From an uncultured Armatimonadota bacterium (lineage in GTDB: Bacteria > Armatimonadota > Fimbriimonadia > Fimbriimonadales > Fimbriimonadaceae), in assembly GCA_903833215.1 (NCBI GenBank), contig CAILEM010000058.1, positions 1-64,000 of the forward strand: a DNA stretch of 64,000 nucleotides. Direction: 5' to 3'. The position numbers and the translations under genes are program-made. How positions within the stretch are numbered: the stretch's first letter is position 1; every line of letters begins with the position of its first letter. This document shows positions 9,139 to 16,477 of this stretch, in pieces. Below the pieces are notes generated by a model. That model ran no database searches. It saw only the letters and a list, made by a program, of their open reading frames with translations, and had not been told where the DNA came from.

Positions 9139-9657
9139 ATGATTAGCCTGAATCCGATCACGACAATCACGATCAAGGCCGGAGCCACTTGTGCTTTGGC
9201 GGCCATCGCCTACGTTCAGCCGTATCGCCCAATGGTATTTGTGGGACGTTCGATGGAACCTACGTACAGCAGTCGTTCGATCGCCTTTACCGAGCCGATC
9301 CAACCTTCCCAAATCCGGAAGGGTGAGGTTGTAGTCATCGATATGGACAGCGGCCCAATTGTTAAGAGAATTGCCTTCGCGCCGGGCGATAAGATCCTTC
9401 AGGCACATTTGGAGGGGAAATGGGTTGATCTCATCTATGTTCGCCCAGAGCATGTGCACTCGTATGGAAAGCACCACTGGCGCGAATTTGTGGTGCCGAA
9501 AGATATGGTCTACGTTCTTGGAGACAATCAGGCGGTTTCTTTCGACTCGAAACAGTTCGGCTGCATATCGACAAGTCGTATCCATCGCGTCCTTGTTGAT
9601 CAACGGCCGTTTGACCTATTTTCTAACTTCAACCATCCGTCCGATGATAAGAGTTAG
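9139..9657 (+). CDS. Signal peptidase I-like protein, copy 1
   Basis: The 172-residue protein carries the S26 peptidase boxes: catalytic Ser38 in GRSMEPTY, catalytic Lys76 in IVKRIAF with the following PGD, and the GDN...S.DS..FG box near residues 128-141. A weakly hydrophobic N-terminal segment (about 12-27) is the only possible membrane anchor, so its attachment is less clear than in standard LepB proteins. It would cleave signal peptides on the outer face of the membrane. It is short for a LepB, lacking large insertions between the boxes. A paralogue of identical length follows 110 nt downstream. Confidence 0.82.
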   Translation: MISLNPITTITIKAGATCALAAIAYVQPYRPMVFVGRSMEPTYSSRSIAFTEPIQPSQIRKGEVVVIDMDSGPIVKRIAFAPGDKILQAHLEGKWVDLIYVRPEHVHSYGKHHWREFVVPKDMVYVLGDNQAVSFDSKQFGCISTSRIHRVLVDQRPFDLFSNFNHPSDDKS

Positions 9658-9767
9658 ACAATTCACACCGATCTTTTATTAATGCCGAGCAGCCGAACAT
9701 TGGGTTAGCCCAACGACGTCCTACAGATATACGGATGTTTTGTTTAACTGCTTAAAAGGAAGTTATA

Positions 9768-10286
9768 ATGATCGGCCTCCACACTCCGGTCGCAACGGCT
9801 ATAAAAGTTGCTGTGACCTGCGCCATTAGCGGCGCGATATGTATCCAGCCTTACCGGGCAATGATGTTCGACGGGAAGTCGATGGAACCCACGTACCAGA
9901 GCGGTTCGATACTCTTGACGGAGCCAGTGAGCCCCGCCGAATTGGAAGATGGCATGGTCGTGATCATCAATATGGACTCGGGTCCTATTGTTAAGAGGAT
10001 CGCGTTGATGCCAGGCGAAAAGCTTCTGCAGACGAACGCTGGCGGACAGTGGTACGACATGATCACCATTAAGCCGCTCAAGAACACGAGCATGCGAAAA
10101 ATGAAGTGGCGTGAGAAAATCATTCCAAACGATGCGGTGTATGTCTTAGGCGACAATGCATCCGTTTCCGAAGACTCTAGGGCCTTTGGGACTGTTCAAA
10201 TGTCGCAAATTACTCGCAAGGTTGTGGATCAAAGACCCTACGATCCCTTTGCACAGCACGGTTGGGGAGATTCTTCGATCCCCTAG
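9768..10286 (+). CDS. Signal peptidase I-like protein, copy 2
   Basis: This is a close paralogue of the preceding gene, also 172 residues, with Ser38 in GKSMEPTY, Lys76 in IVKRIAL and the LGDNASVSEDSRAFG box. It matches the family consensus slightly better than copy 1 (QSGS rather than SSRS after the Ser box, DSR rather than DSK). An AAAAGGA Shine-Dalgarno lies 7 nt before the ATG, clearer than in copy 1. The N-terminal segment (IKVAVTCAISGAICI) is a possible membrane anchor. Tandem duplication followed by divergence is the simplest explanation. The two copies may differ in substrate range. Confidence 0.84.
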   Translation: MIGLHTPVATAIKVAVTCAISGAICIQPYRAMMFDGKSMEPTYQSGSILLTEPVSPAELEDGMVVIINMDSGPIVKRIALMPGEKLLQTNAGGQWYDMITIKPLKNTSMRKMKWREKIIPNDAVYVLGDNASVSEDSRAFGTVQMSQITRKVVDQRPYDPFAQHGWGDSSIP

Positions 10287-10412
10287 ACGGTTAACGCGAT
10301 TCCAGAGATTCCCAAAAAACACTTCAAGGTGGTAAAATCTACAACATCGGAAAGGAGTTAGATCCCCCGACCTCGCAGAAGAGATTTCCCCAGGAGTGGC
10401 ACAGGAATCGAC

Positions 10413-10751
10413 ATGGTCTATCGCCCACTTCGGTATGAGCAAATGATGAGGGCCGCCGAGGCCTACGACGTAAGAGCACGTCGGATGTTTGGCGGCATGG
10501 GAGTCTACACCGGCGAAAAGATGTTTGCCTTTTTGGTAGGTGAGGACATTGGCTTAAAGCTATGTCCAGAAGACGTCGAAGAAGCCATGAAGCTGCCAGG
10601 TGCAGGTCCGATGCGCCCAGACAAAGATTCTGAGCCCATGCGCGAGTACGTGAAGATGCCACGCGAAGTGCTGGACAATCTTGAAGCGTTTACTTTGTGG
10701 GTAGATCGCAGCGCTGGATATGCCAGACGCAAACTCTCGAACACAGCGTAG
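10413..10751 (+). CDS. TfoX N-terminal domain protein
   Basis: The 112-residue protein matches the small TfoX-N family: MFGGMGVYTGEKMFAFL near residues 25-41, then LKLCPEDVEEAM and a C-terminal EYVKMPREVL helix. In gamma-proteobacteria the larger TfoX/Sxy proteins regulate competence. Stand-alone N-domains like this one are widespread and their role is mostly unknown. AGGA lies 7 nt before the ATG. The next gene begins 37 nt downstream on the same strand, and co-transcription is likely without an obvious functional link. Confidence 0.75.
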   Translation: MVYRPLRYEQMMRAAEAYDVRARRMFGGMGVYTGEKMFAFLVGEDIGLKLCPEDVEEAMKLPGAGPMRPDKDSEPMREYVKMPREVLDNLEAFTLWVDRSAGYARRKLSNTA

Positions 10752-10788
10752 AACCTTTACGGGACGCCAAGTAGTCTTGGCTAGTAGC

Positions 10789-12141
10789 ATGTCTGCCCCG
10801 ATTCCCAAACGCTCGAACACTCGCACCATTGTTATTCTCTCCGTCGTCGGAGTCGCTATTGTCGGCATTTGGATCGTTTGGAGCCTCTCCATGTTTGGGC
10901 AGGGACCTTCCGCACTCCAAACGGAACTGCGGTTGGCAAAAGCCGATGGATTGCCACTCAGCGCTGATGATGTACGCAAGTCGCGGGTAGTCCCACCCAC
11001 TGAAAATGCAGCACCACTGCTTCGAACTGCCTTTACCGAGCGCCAGTCTTCCGACCAAACGGTGGAAGGGAAAGCGATTGGCAAGTTCGTAGGGCGAAAC
11101 TCCTCCCTTCCCGAACTTACTGCTGACCAGATTGCACAGGTAGAGCCTTGGATCAGCAAGCAAGGGCATCTATTCGAGCTTTTGGGCCGAGCCGTATCGA
11201 GACCCTCGCTTGACTTCGACCGCAAGTGGGAATTGGGACCTGCCCTCCTCCTTCCAGAGTTTGCGGACGAGAAGGCATGCCTGACCCACTTATTGTTGAA
11301 GGCTAAGGTTGAAATGAGCCACGGAAATACTGCCGCCGCCATGGATACCCTTGAAGTTGGTTCAAAACTCTCCCGGTTAGTTGGTCAAGAACCGTTAATA
11401 ATAGGTGCGCTTGTTCAGGTTGCGATGCGATCCAGCATCTGCGAGGCACTTACCGAGATTATCAAAGCGCATCAGGCCGATGCTCTTGTGCTGAAGCGGT
11501 CACGACAAATTATTGACGAGATGGGCCCGATGCCAGACGTACGGCACGCGATCCAGTCGGAGTTTCTCATGGGACGGGTCGCCATTTCGATGTTGGCAAG
11601 CGCGGACTCTGTTCAACTTCTTGGCGGCGACGGCGGGAACACCGTCTTTCGCTTAGCCAGGATTGGGCCGGTTCGAACCATCTATGACCTTCGGTTTACT
11701 CAGCTCTACCGGACCCTGTATAAAGATTTGTGCCAAAACCCCAGTTCGGTGCTTTCTATGGAGCAAGCCTTTAAGCGCGCCCAAGCATTCATGGAGCAAA
11801 AGGGGAGCAAAGATTGGACATATGGCCTGGCCGATGTCCTTTCCCCCGTCTTCGTCGGTATGGCGGGCGCAGTCGGTGAGTCGGAGGCAAGACGGAACGT
11901 CATACGAACCGCCATTACTCAGTTGGACTGCAAACGGATGTATGGGACATGGTCACAGAAAATGGTCATCACGCCCCATTGCGATATCGATCCGTTTACG
12001 AACAAGGCGTTGCTTTTCAAACCAGCCGCCAATGGTTTTACGATCTACAGTGTGGGCAAAGATGAGCAGGACGATGGCGGAAAGCCGCGCCCGAAGAAAT
12101 ATTCGGGCGGTAACTACGACATCGTGTTTTCAATACCGTAA
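10789..12141 (+). CDS. Unknown membrane-anchored protein
   Basis: I do not recognise this 450-residue protein. A single transmembrane helix near residues 12-32 (TIVILSVVGVAIVGIWIVW) follows a short basic N-terminus. The remainder, about 415 residues, should lie outside the cytoplasm. It is mostly helical in character, with no conserved catalytic motif I can name. I chose the ATG at 10789, since an in-frame start at 10720 would overlap the upstream gene by 32 nt. The C-terminal region has a Gly/Lys-rich stretch and ends YDIVFSIP. The architecture resembles lineage-specific anchored proteins common in Planctomycetota and Armatimonadota. Confidence 0.65.
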   Translation: MSAPIPKRSNTRTIVILSVVGVAIVGIWIVWSLSMFGQGPSALQTELRLAKADGLPLSADDVRKSRVVPPTENAAPLLRTAFTERQSSDQTVEGKAIGKFVGRNSSLPELTADQIAQVEPWISKQGHLFELLGRAVSRPSLDFDRKWELGPALLLPEFADEKACLTHLLLKAKVEMSHGNTAAAMDTLEVGSKLSRLVGQEPLIIGALVQVAMRSSICEALTEIIKAHQADALVLKRSRQIIDEMGPMPDVRHAIQSEFLMGRVAISMLASADSVQLLGGDGGNTVFRLARIGPVRTIYDLRFTQLYRTLYKDLCQNPSSVLSMEQAFKRAQAFMEQKGSKDWTYGLADVLSPVFVGMAGAVGESEARRNVIRTAITQLDCKRMYGTWSQKMVITPHCDIDPFTNKALLFKPAANGFTIYSVGKDEQDDGGKPRPKKYSGGNYDIVFSIP

Positions 12142-12158
12142 TCCCGTCCGGTGTAGGG

Positions 12159-12210
12159 GCAGCGCGTGCGCTGCTTACTTGTTCTGCAGCCGCGCACCCA
12201 GATCGCGGCT
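12159..12210. terminator. Two consecutive hairpins between convergent genes
   Basis: The first hairpin is GCAGCGC-GT-GCGCTGC at 12159-12174. The second is AGCCGCG-N9-CGCGGCT at 12188-12210, followed by TAAACCCATTTTT. They lie between the unknown membrane protein gene and pdxS, which converge, so they probably stop transcription from the plus strand and perhaps both. Confidence 0.5.
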
Positions 12211-12307
12211 TAAACCCATTTTTGGTCTTGGCGAACGGTCCGAACGCCGGCACTAGCCATCCGGCGTGAAATGCCAAAACGGTTTGACATTAAGGCATGC
12301 CTCGTTC

Positions 12308-13219
12308 CTACCAGCCGCGACTGGCCATCAGCTCTTTCTCGCTGAGGGCGGCGACGTTGATTCCGACCATCGGTTCGCCGAGTCCAGCACTGATTTCAGC
12401 GAGCTTCTTGGCGTCGTTGAAGAACAGAACGGCTTCGACGATCGCTTTGGCGCGCTTGGTCGGATCGCCTGACTTGAAGATGCCCGATCCCACGAAGCAC
12501 GTCTCGGCACCTAGTTTCATCATGAGAGCAGCGTCTGCTGGGGTTGCGATACCGCCTGCTGAGAAGTTGGGGACAGGAAGTTTGCCGCGCTCTTTGACTT
12601 CTCGAATCAAATCGATGCTTGCCTGGTGCTTTTTGGCGAGTACGTACAGTTCGTCTTCACGTGCGTTCTGCACTTCGCGAATCTCGCTCATGATGGTTCG
12701 CATATGGCGAACGGCTTCCACGACGTCGCCGGTACCAGCCTCGCCTTTAGTGCGAATCATCGCAGCGCCTTCCGCACAGCGTCGAAGCGCTTCACCTAGA
12801 TTTCGAGCACCGCAAACGAATGGAACCGTGAACGGATGCTTGTCGACATGATTCTCTTCGTCGGCGGGAGTAAGAACTTCACTTTCGTCGATGAAGTCGA
12901 CCTCCAAAGCTTGCAGAATCTCGGCCTCGACGAAATGGCCAATTCGGCACTTCGCCATAACTGGAATCGACACGCAATCTTTGATCGCCAAGATCATCTC
13001 GGGGTCACTCATCCGGGAAACCCCGCCATCGCGGCGTATGTCCGCTGGCACCCGCTCAAGAGCCATTACTGCAACAGCACCTGCGTCTTCGGCGATTTTT
13101 GCCTGATCAGAATTGACGACGTCCATAATGACGCCGCCCTTTAGCATCTCAGCCAGTCCTACCTTTTCTCTCCAGGTCTTCTTGGCGACACCGATATTGT
13201 TATTTGAAATTGTGCTCAT
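12308..13219 (-). CDS. pdxS: Pyridoxal 5'-phosphate synthase lyase subunit
   Basis: The protein of about 303 residues is a typical PdxS TIM barrel that makes PLP from ribose 5-phosphate, glyceraldehyde 3-phosphate and ammonia supplied by PdxT. Family blocks are present: [50 protein letters not shown], and the phosphate-binding [14 protein letters not shown] and [10 protein letters not shown]. Transcription starts on the minus strand. I chose the ATG at 13219 over an in-frame TTG at 13240. The glutaminase partner pdxT is not adjacent, so it must lie elsewhere. No clear Shine-Dalgarno precedes the start. Confidence 0.96.
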   Translation of the reverse strand: MSTISNNNIGVAKKTWREKVGLAEMLKGGVIMDVVNSDQAKIAEDAGAVAVMALERVPADIRRDGGVSRMSDPEMILAIKDCVSIPVMAKCRIGHFVEAEILQALEVDFIDESEVLTPADEENHVDKHPFTVPFVCGARNLGEALRRCAEGAAMIRTKGEAGTGDVVEAVRHMRTIMSEIREVQNAREDELYVLAKKHQASIDLIREVKERGKLPVPNFSAGGIATPADAALMMKLGAETCFVGSGIFKSGDPTKRAKAIVEAVLFFNDAKKLAEISAGLGEPMVGINVAALSEKELMASRGW

Positions 13220-13516
13220 AGCTGAAAATCTACGCCTCAACGTTCGGTTAGGCTTTGCGAAAAGTGGGGATGCAAAGTGTGGTTAGCATGAATCCCGATC
13301 GCTGCGTTGCGGGCATCAGTATACCGTTGCCACCTTCTCTGGTCCGAATTGCGACGACGCAGTCGGGCTGCTTCACTAGGAGAACAGTCCGCTTAAATGC
13401 CAGGTGAAACGGATGCAATTCCGTGCTAATACGATTTTCACTATACAAATTTAACTTTTACGTATTCTACATACTGATTTGGCTATACTTGAAAAGTCCC
13501 AAACAATAGTCCAGGG

Positions 13517-13522
13517 AAGGAG
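13517..13522 (+). promoter_or_regulatory. Ribosome-binding site that fixes the pntAA start
   Basis: AAGGAG lies 7 nt before the GTG at 13530. An in-frame TTG at 13479 has no such site, so initiation at GTG is much more likely and removes 17 N-terminal residues not typical of the family. Confidence 0.7.
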
Positions 13523-13529
13523 AATCGCA

Positions 13530-14660
13530 GTGCTCGTCGGGTTAATGCGCGAAGTGGCGTCGGGTGAGCGGAGGGTGGCATTAGTGCCAGCCGGTGTCTC
13601 TGCTCTCAAAAAAGCCAAATTAGAAGTCATTGTTGAAGAAGGTGCGGGTGTTGAATCCGGTTACACGGATCAAGCCTATCGCGACGCCGGTGCGGAGGTC
13701 GGCAAAGCACCAGATATATTGAAGAAAGCCGATCTAGTCGTCGGCATACGTCCCCCATCGGTCTTACGACCAGATCTGATTTCCATAGCGCTCTACGATC
13801 CGCTTAGCGCTCCAAAGGAAGTCCCGGCCGCATCAGGTGCGACCCTATTTTCTCTTGATCTCATTCCGAGAACGACCCGCGCCCAAGCAATGGACGTCCT
13901 GTCTTCTCAGTCCAACCTTGCCGGTTACCTCGGTGTGCTCATCGGTTCTACGGAACTCAGCAAAATTCTTCCAATGATGACCACCGCTGCTGGCACGCTG
14001 CCTCCAGCCAAAGTTCTTGTTCTTGGCGCAGGCGTTGCCGGTCTCCAAGCTATCGCTACCGCTCGCCGACTTGGCGCGGTTGTTAGTGCCTACGACGTAC
14101 GATCCGCAGTTAAAGAGCAGATTGAAAGTCTCGGTGCTCGTTTTGTTGAGTTGCCGATCGATGCCGGAGATTCTCAGACTTCCGGCGGATATGCCAAAGC
14201 AATGGGTGAAGAGTTTTATGCTCGCCAGCGCCAATTGCTTGGAGATGTTCTTGCCGAAATGGACATGGTCGTCACGACCGCACTTGTCCCCGGTATGAAA
14301 GCCCCGATCCTCGTCACCACGGCGATGGCCGAAAGGATGCACTCCGGTTCAGTCATTGTCGACTTGGCCGCCGAAAAGGGTGGGAACTGTGAACTGACGA
14401 AGCCGGGTGAGACTTACGTTCACAACGGCGTCAAAATCGTTGGCCCGTTGAACTTGGCTTCGAGCCTTTGCACCCACGCGAGTCTCCTGTTTAGCAAGAA
14501 CGTTACGACGTTCCTTCTGAACATGGTGAGCAAAGAGGGTGTGTTCGAAATGAAAATGGAAGACCCAATCGTCTCAGGTTCGCTTCTGGCGAAGGGTGGA
14601 GAGGTCGTTCATGCACAAGTGCGCGAACGCCTAGGACTGGAGGTCAAGGTCAATGAGTAG
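13530..14660 (+). CDS. pntAA: NAD(P) transhydrogenase subunit alpha, part 1
   Basis: The protein of about 376 residues is the soluble NAD(H)-binding dI domain of the proton-translocating transhydrogenase. The N-terminal alanine dehydrogenase/PNT domain begins VLVGLMREVASGERRVALVP. The Rossmann domain shows VLGAGVAGLQAIATARRLGA, and a block with RPGMKAP-type residues (VPGMKAPILVT) follows. It would accept hydride from NADH for transfer to NADP at the dIII domain of the next protein. It overlaps the next gene by 8 nt (ATGAGTAG), a clear sign of translational coupling. The stand-alone dI architecture is common in bacteria with split PntA. Confidence 0.93.
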   Translation: MLVGLMREVASGERRVALVPAGVSALKKAKLEVIVEEGAGVESGYTDQAYRDAGAEVGKAPDILKKADLVVGIRPPSVLRPDLISIALYDPLSAPKEVPAASGATLFSLDLIPRTTRAQAMDVLSSQSNLAGYLGVLIGSTELSKILPMMTTAAGTLPPAKVLVLGAGVAGLQAIATARRLGAVVSAYDVRSAVKEQIESLGARFVELPIDAGDSQTSGGYAKAMGEEFYARQRQLLGDVLAEMDMVVTTALVPGMKAPILVTTAMAERMHSGSVIVDLAAEKGGNCELTKPGETYVHNGVKIVGPLNLASSLCTHASLLFSKNVTTFLLNMVSKEGVFEMKMEDPIVSGSLLAKGGEVVHAQVRERLGLEVKVNE

Positions 14661-16407
14661 TCTTGTCTCTAATCTGTTTATCTTCGTCCTATCGACATTC
14701 CTCGGCCTTGAAGTTATTCGGCGAGTTTCGCCATTGCTTCACACGCCGCTGATGTCGTTGACAAACGCCATCTCTGCTATCTCACTCGTGGGTTCGCTTA
14801 CCATCTTGGGTCGAGCGGAGAACCCGTTGAGTATCACGCTAGGTGCCATTGCGGTTGTCGCTTCAAGCACTAACGTTGTCTCTGGCTTCCTCATTACCGA
14901 CCGAATGCTTCGGATGTTCAAAACACGAACACCAGGAGCGGCCCATGGGCTGTTCTTGCCCGTGTTCATCATAGGAGCGATTGCGACAGGGACGGTGGAC
15001 GTCAGCTCGCATTACGTCACAGACTTCAGTTATCTCATCGCTTCGGCGCTGTTCGTCATGTCGCTGCGATGGATGAACCATCCCAAGACGGCTCGACAGG
15101 GTTGCTGGGCGGGTGAAGTCGGTATGGGCCTGGCGATTGCTGGAACCATCATCGCTCTCTCTTCCGATCCTGAACTCGCAGGTCGACCACCTGCCTACGG
15201 GTACATCGTCGGAGCTCTCTTGCTCGGAACGATTGTTGGTATCCCCATCTCCCGCGTGGCGATGACGGCTGTTCCTCAGCGAACTGCTTTCTCCCATGCT
15301 TTTGGTGGTTTGGCTGCTGGTCTCGTCGGTACCTCGGAATACTTCCTGTCTCTGCCTAAAGGCGGACCAGGCGCATTCACGACCGCGATCATCACTTTCG
15401 AATGTCTCCTCGGCTTCATCACCTTCACCGGTTCGCTGATCGCCTTTGCCAAGTTGGCAGAGATCATGCCTGGCCGACCCATCACGTACAAGGGCCAGAA
15501 CGCGGTTAACGCCGTTCTGTTCTTTATCGCGATTTGTTTGGCCGTGGGTGTCGTTATTAACCCCGCAATGTGGGGCCTGTATCTCGGATTTGGCTTCTTA
15601 GCCATGCTGTTCGGCATCCTGTTGGTCATCCCGATCGGCGGCGCGGACATGCCGACAGTTATCTCCCTCTTGAACTCATATGCTGGTCTATCGGCCTGCG
15701 CTATGGGTTTTGTCTTGAACAGCCCGATGTTGATTATCGCAGGCGCCCTCGACGGCTCCAGCGGTTTGATCCTCAGTATCATCATGTGCAAGGCGATGAA
15801 CCGATCGTTCGCCAACGTTCTGTTCGGAGCGTTCGGTCAAGCGGTCGAAGCCAAAGCCTTGGGCGAGGCCAAACCGGTTCGATCGGCTGCTGCCGAAGAA
15901 GCGGCTGCGATCCTTGGATCGGCTCAGACGGTGGTTATCGTTCCTGGCTATGGAATGGCGGTTGCGCAAGCCCAGCACAAGGTTCGTGAACTATACGATG
16001 CCTTGACCAAGAAGGGCGTCAACGTTCTGTTCGCGATCCACCCAGTTGCTGGACGTATGCCAGGCCACATGAACGTGCTTCTCGCCGAAGCCGACATTCC
16101 CTACGACAAGCTCATTGAGATGGACGACATCAATGGTGAGTTCCCGCAGACGGATGTCGCACTCGTCATTGGTGCGAACGACGTTACGAACCCGGCGGCA
16201 AAGACCGATACGACAAGCCCGATTTACGGCATGCCGATCCTCGACGTCTACCGAGCCCGTACGGTCATGGTCATCAAGCGATCGATGTCATCCGGCTTTG
16301 CTGGAATCGACAACGAGTTGTACTTCATGGACAACACGCTCATGTTGTTCGGCGACGCGAAAGCGTTCGTTGGCGAACTCGTTAAAGAGCTCGCACACGC
16401 AGACTAA
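14653..16407 (+). CDS. Fused transhydrogenase membrane subunit (PntA part 2 + PntB)
   Basis: This 584-residue protein joins the small membrane subunit PntAB to PntB. Residues 1-100 match PntAB (FLGLEVIRRVSPLLHTPLMS, TNAISAIS). From about residue 120 the sequence is PntB: SYLIASALFVMSLRWMNHP, many transmembrane helices, then the NADP-binding dIII domain with VPGYGMAVAQAQ and GANDVTNPAAKTD near the end. In most bacteria these are separate genes or PntAB is fused to PntAA. An alpha2-beta fusion is unusual. The complex uses the proton gradient to make NADPH from NADH. Its start lies inside the end of pntAA, so the two subunits are co-translated. Confidence 0.92.
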   Translation: MSSLVSNLFIFVLSTFLGLEVIRRVSPLLHTPLMSLTNAISAISLVGSLTILGRAENPLSITLGAIAVVASSTNVVSGFLITDRMLRMFKTRTPGAAHGLFLPVFIIGAIATGTVDVSSHYVTDFSYLIASALFVMSLRWMNHPKTARQGCWAGEVGMGLAIAGTIIALSSDPELAGRPPAYGYIVGALLLGTIVGIPISRVAMTAVPQRTAFSHAFGGLAAGLVGTSEYFLSLPKGGPGAFTTAIITFECLLGFITFTGSLIAFAKLAEIMPGRPITYKGQNAVNAVLFFIAICLAVGVVINPAMWGLYLGFGFLAMLFGILLVIPIGGADMPTVISLLNSYAGLSACAMGFVLNSPMLIIAGALDGSSGLILSIIMCKAMNRSFANVLFGAFGQAVEAKALGEAKPVRSAAAEEAAAILGSAQTVVIVPGYGMAVAQAQHKVRELYDALTKKGVNVLFAIHPVAGRMPGHMNVLLAEADIPYDKLIEMDDINGEFPQTDVALVIGANDVTNPAAKTDTTSPIYGMPILDVYRARTVMVIKRSMSSGFAGIDNELYFMDNTLMLFGDAKAFVGELVKELAHAD

Positions 16408-16417
16408 TCCTCTGCAG

Positions 16418-16464
16418 AAAGCAGAACGCCTCCACACCTTAAAGGTGTGGAGGCGTTCTGCTTT
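16418..16464. terminator. Perfect 23-bp palindrome, bidirectional terminator
   Basis: Arms AAAGCAGAACGCCTCCACAC (continuing CTT) and their exact complement meet around a single base. A-tracts on the left and T-tracts on the right give a terminator in both directions, serving the convergent transhydrogenase and beta-glucosidase genes. Confidence 0.88.
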
Positions 16465-16477
16465 CTGATTTGACCGC

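Noticed and set aside
9764-9770. TATAAT as a -10 box before the second peptidase gene
   Set aside because: It overlaps the start codon (TATAATG), so transcription from it would begin inside the gene.
13248-13448. Minus-strand frame of 66 codons upstream of pdxS
   Set aside because: No ribosome-binding site, domain or codon pattern supports it.
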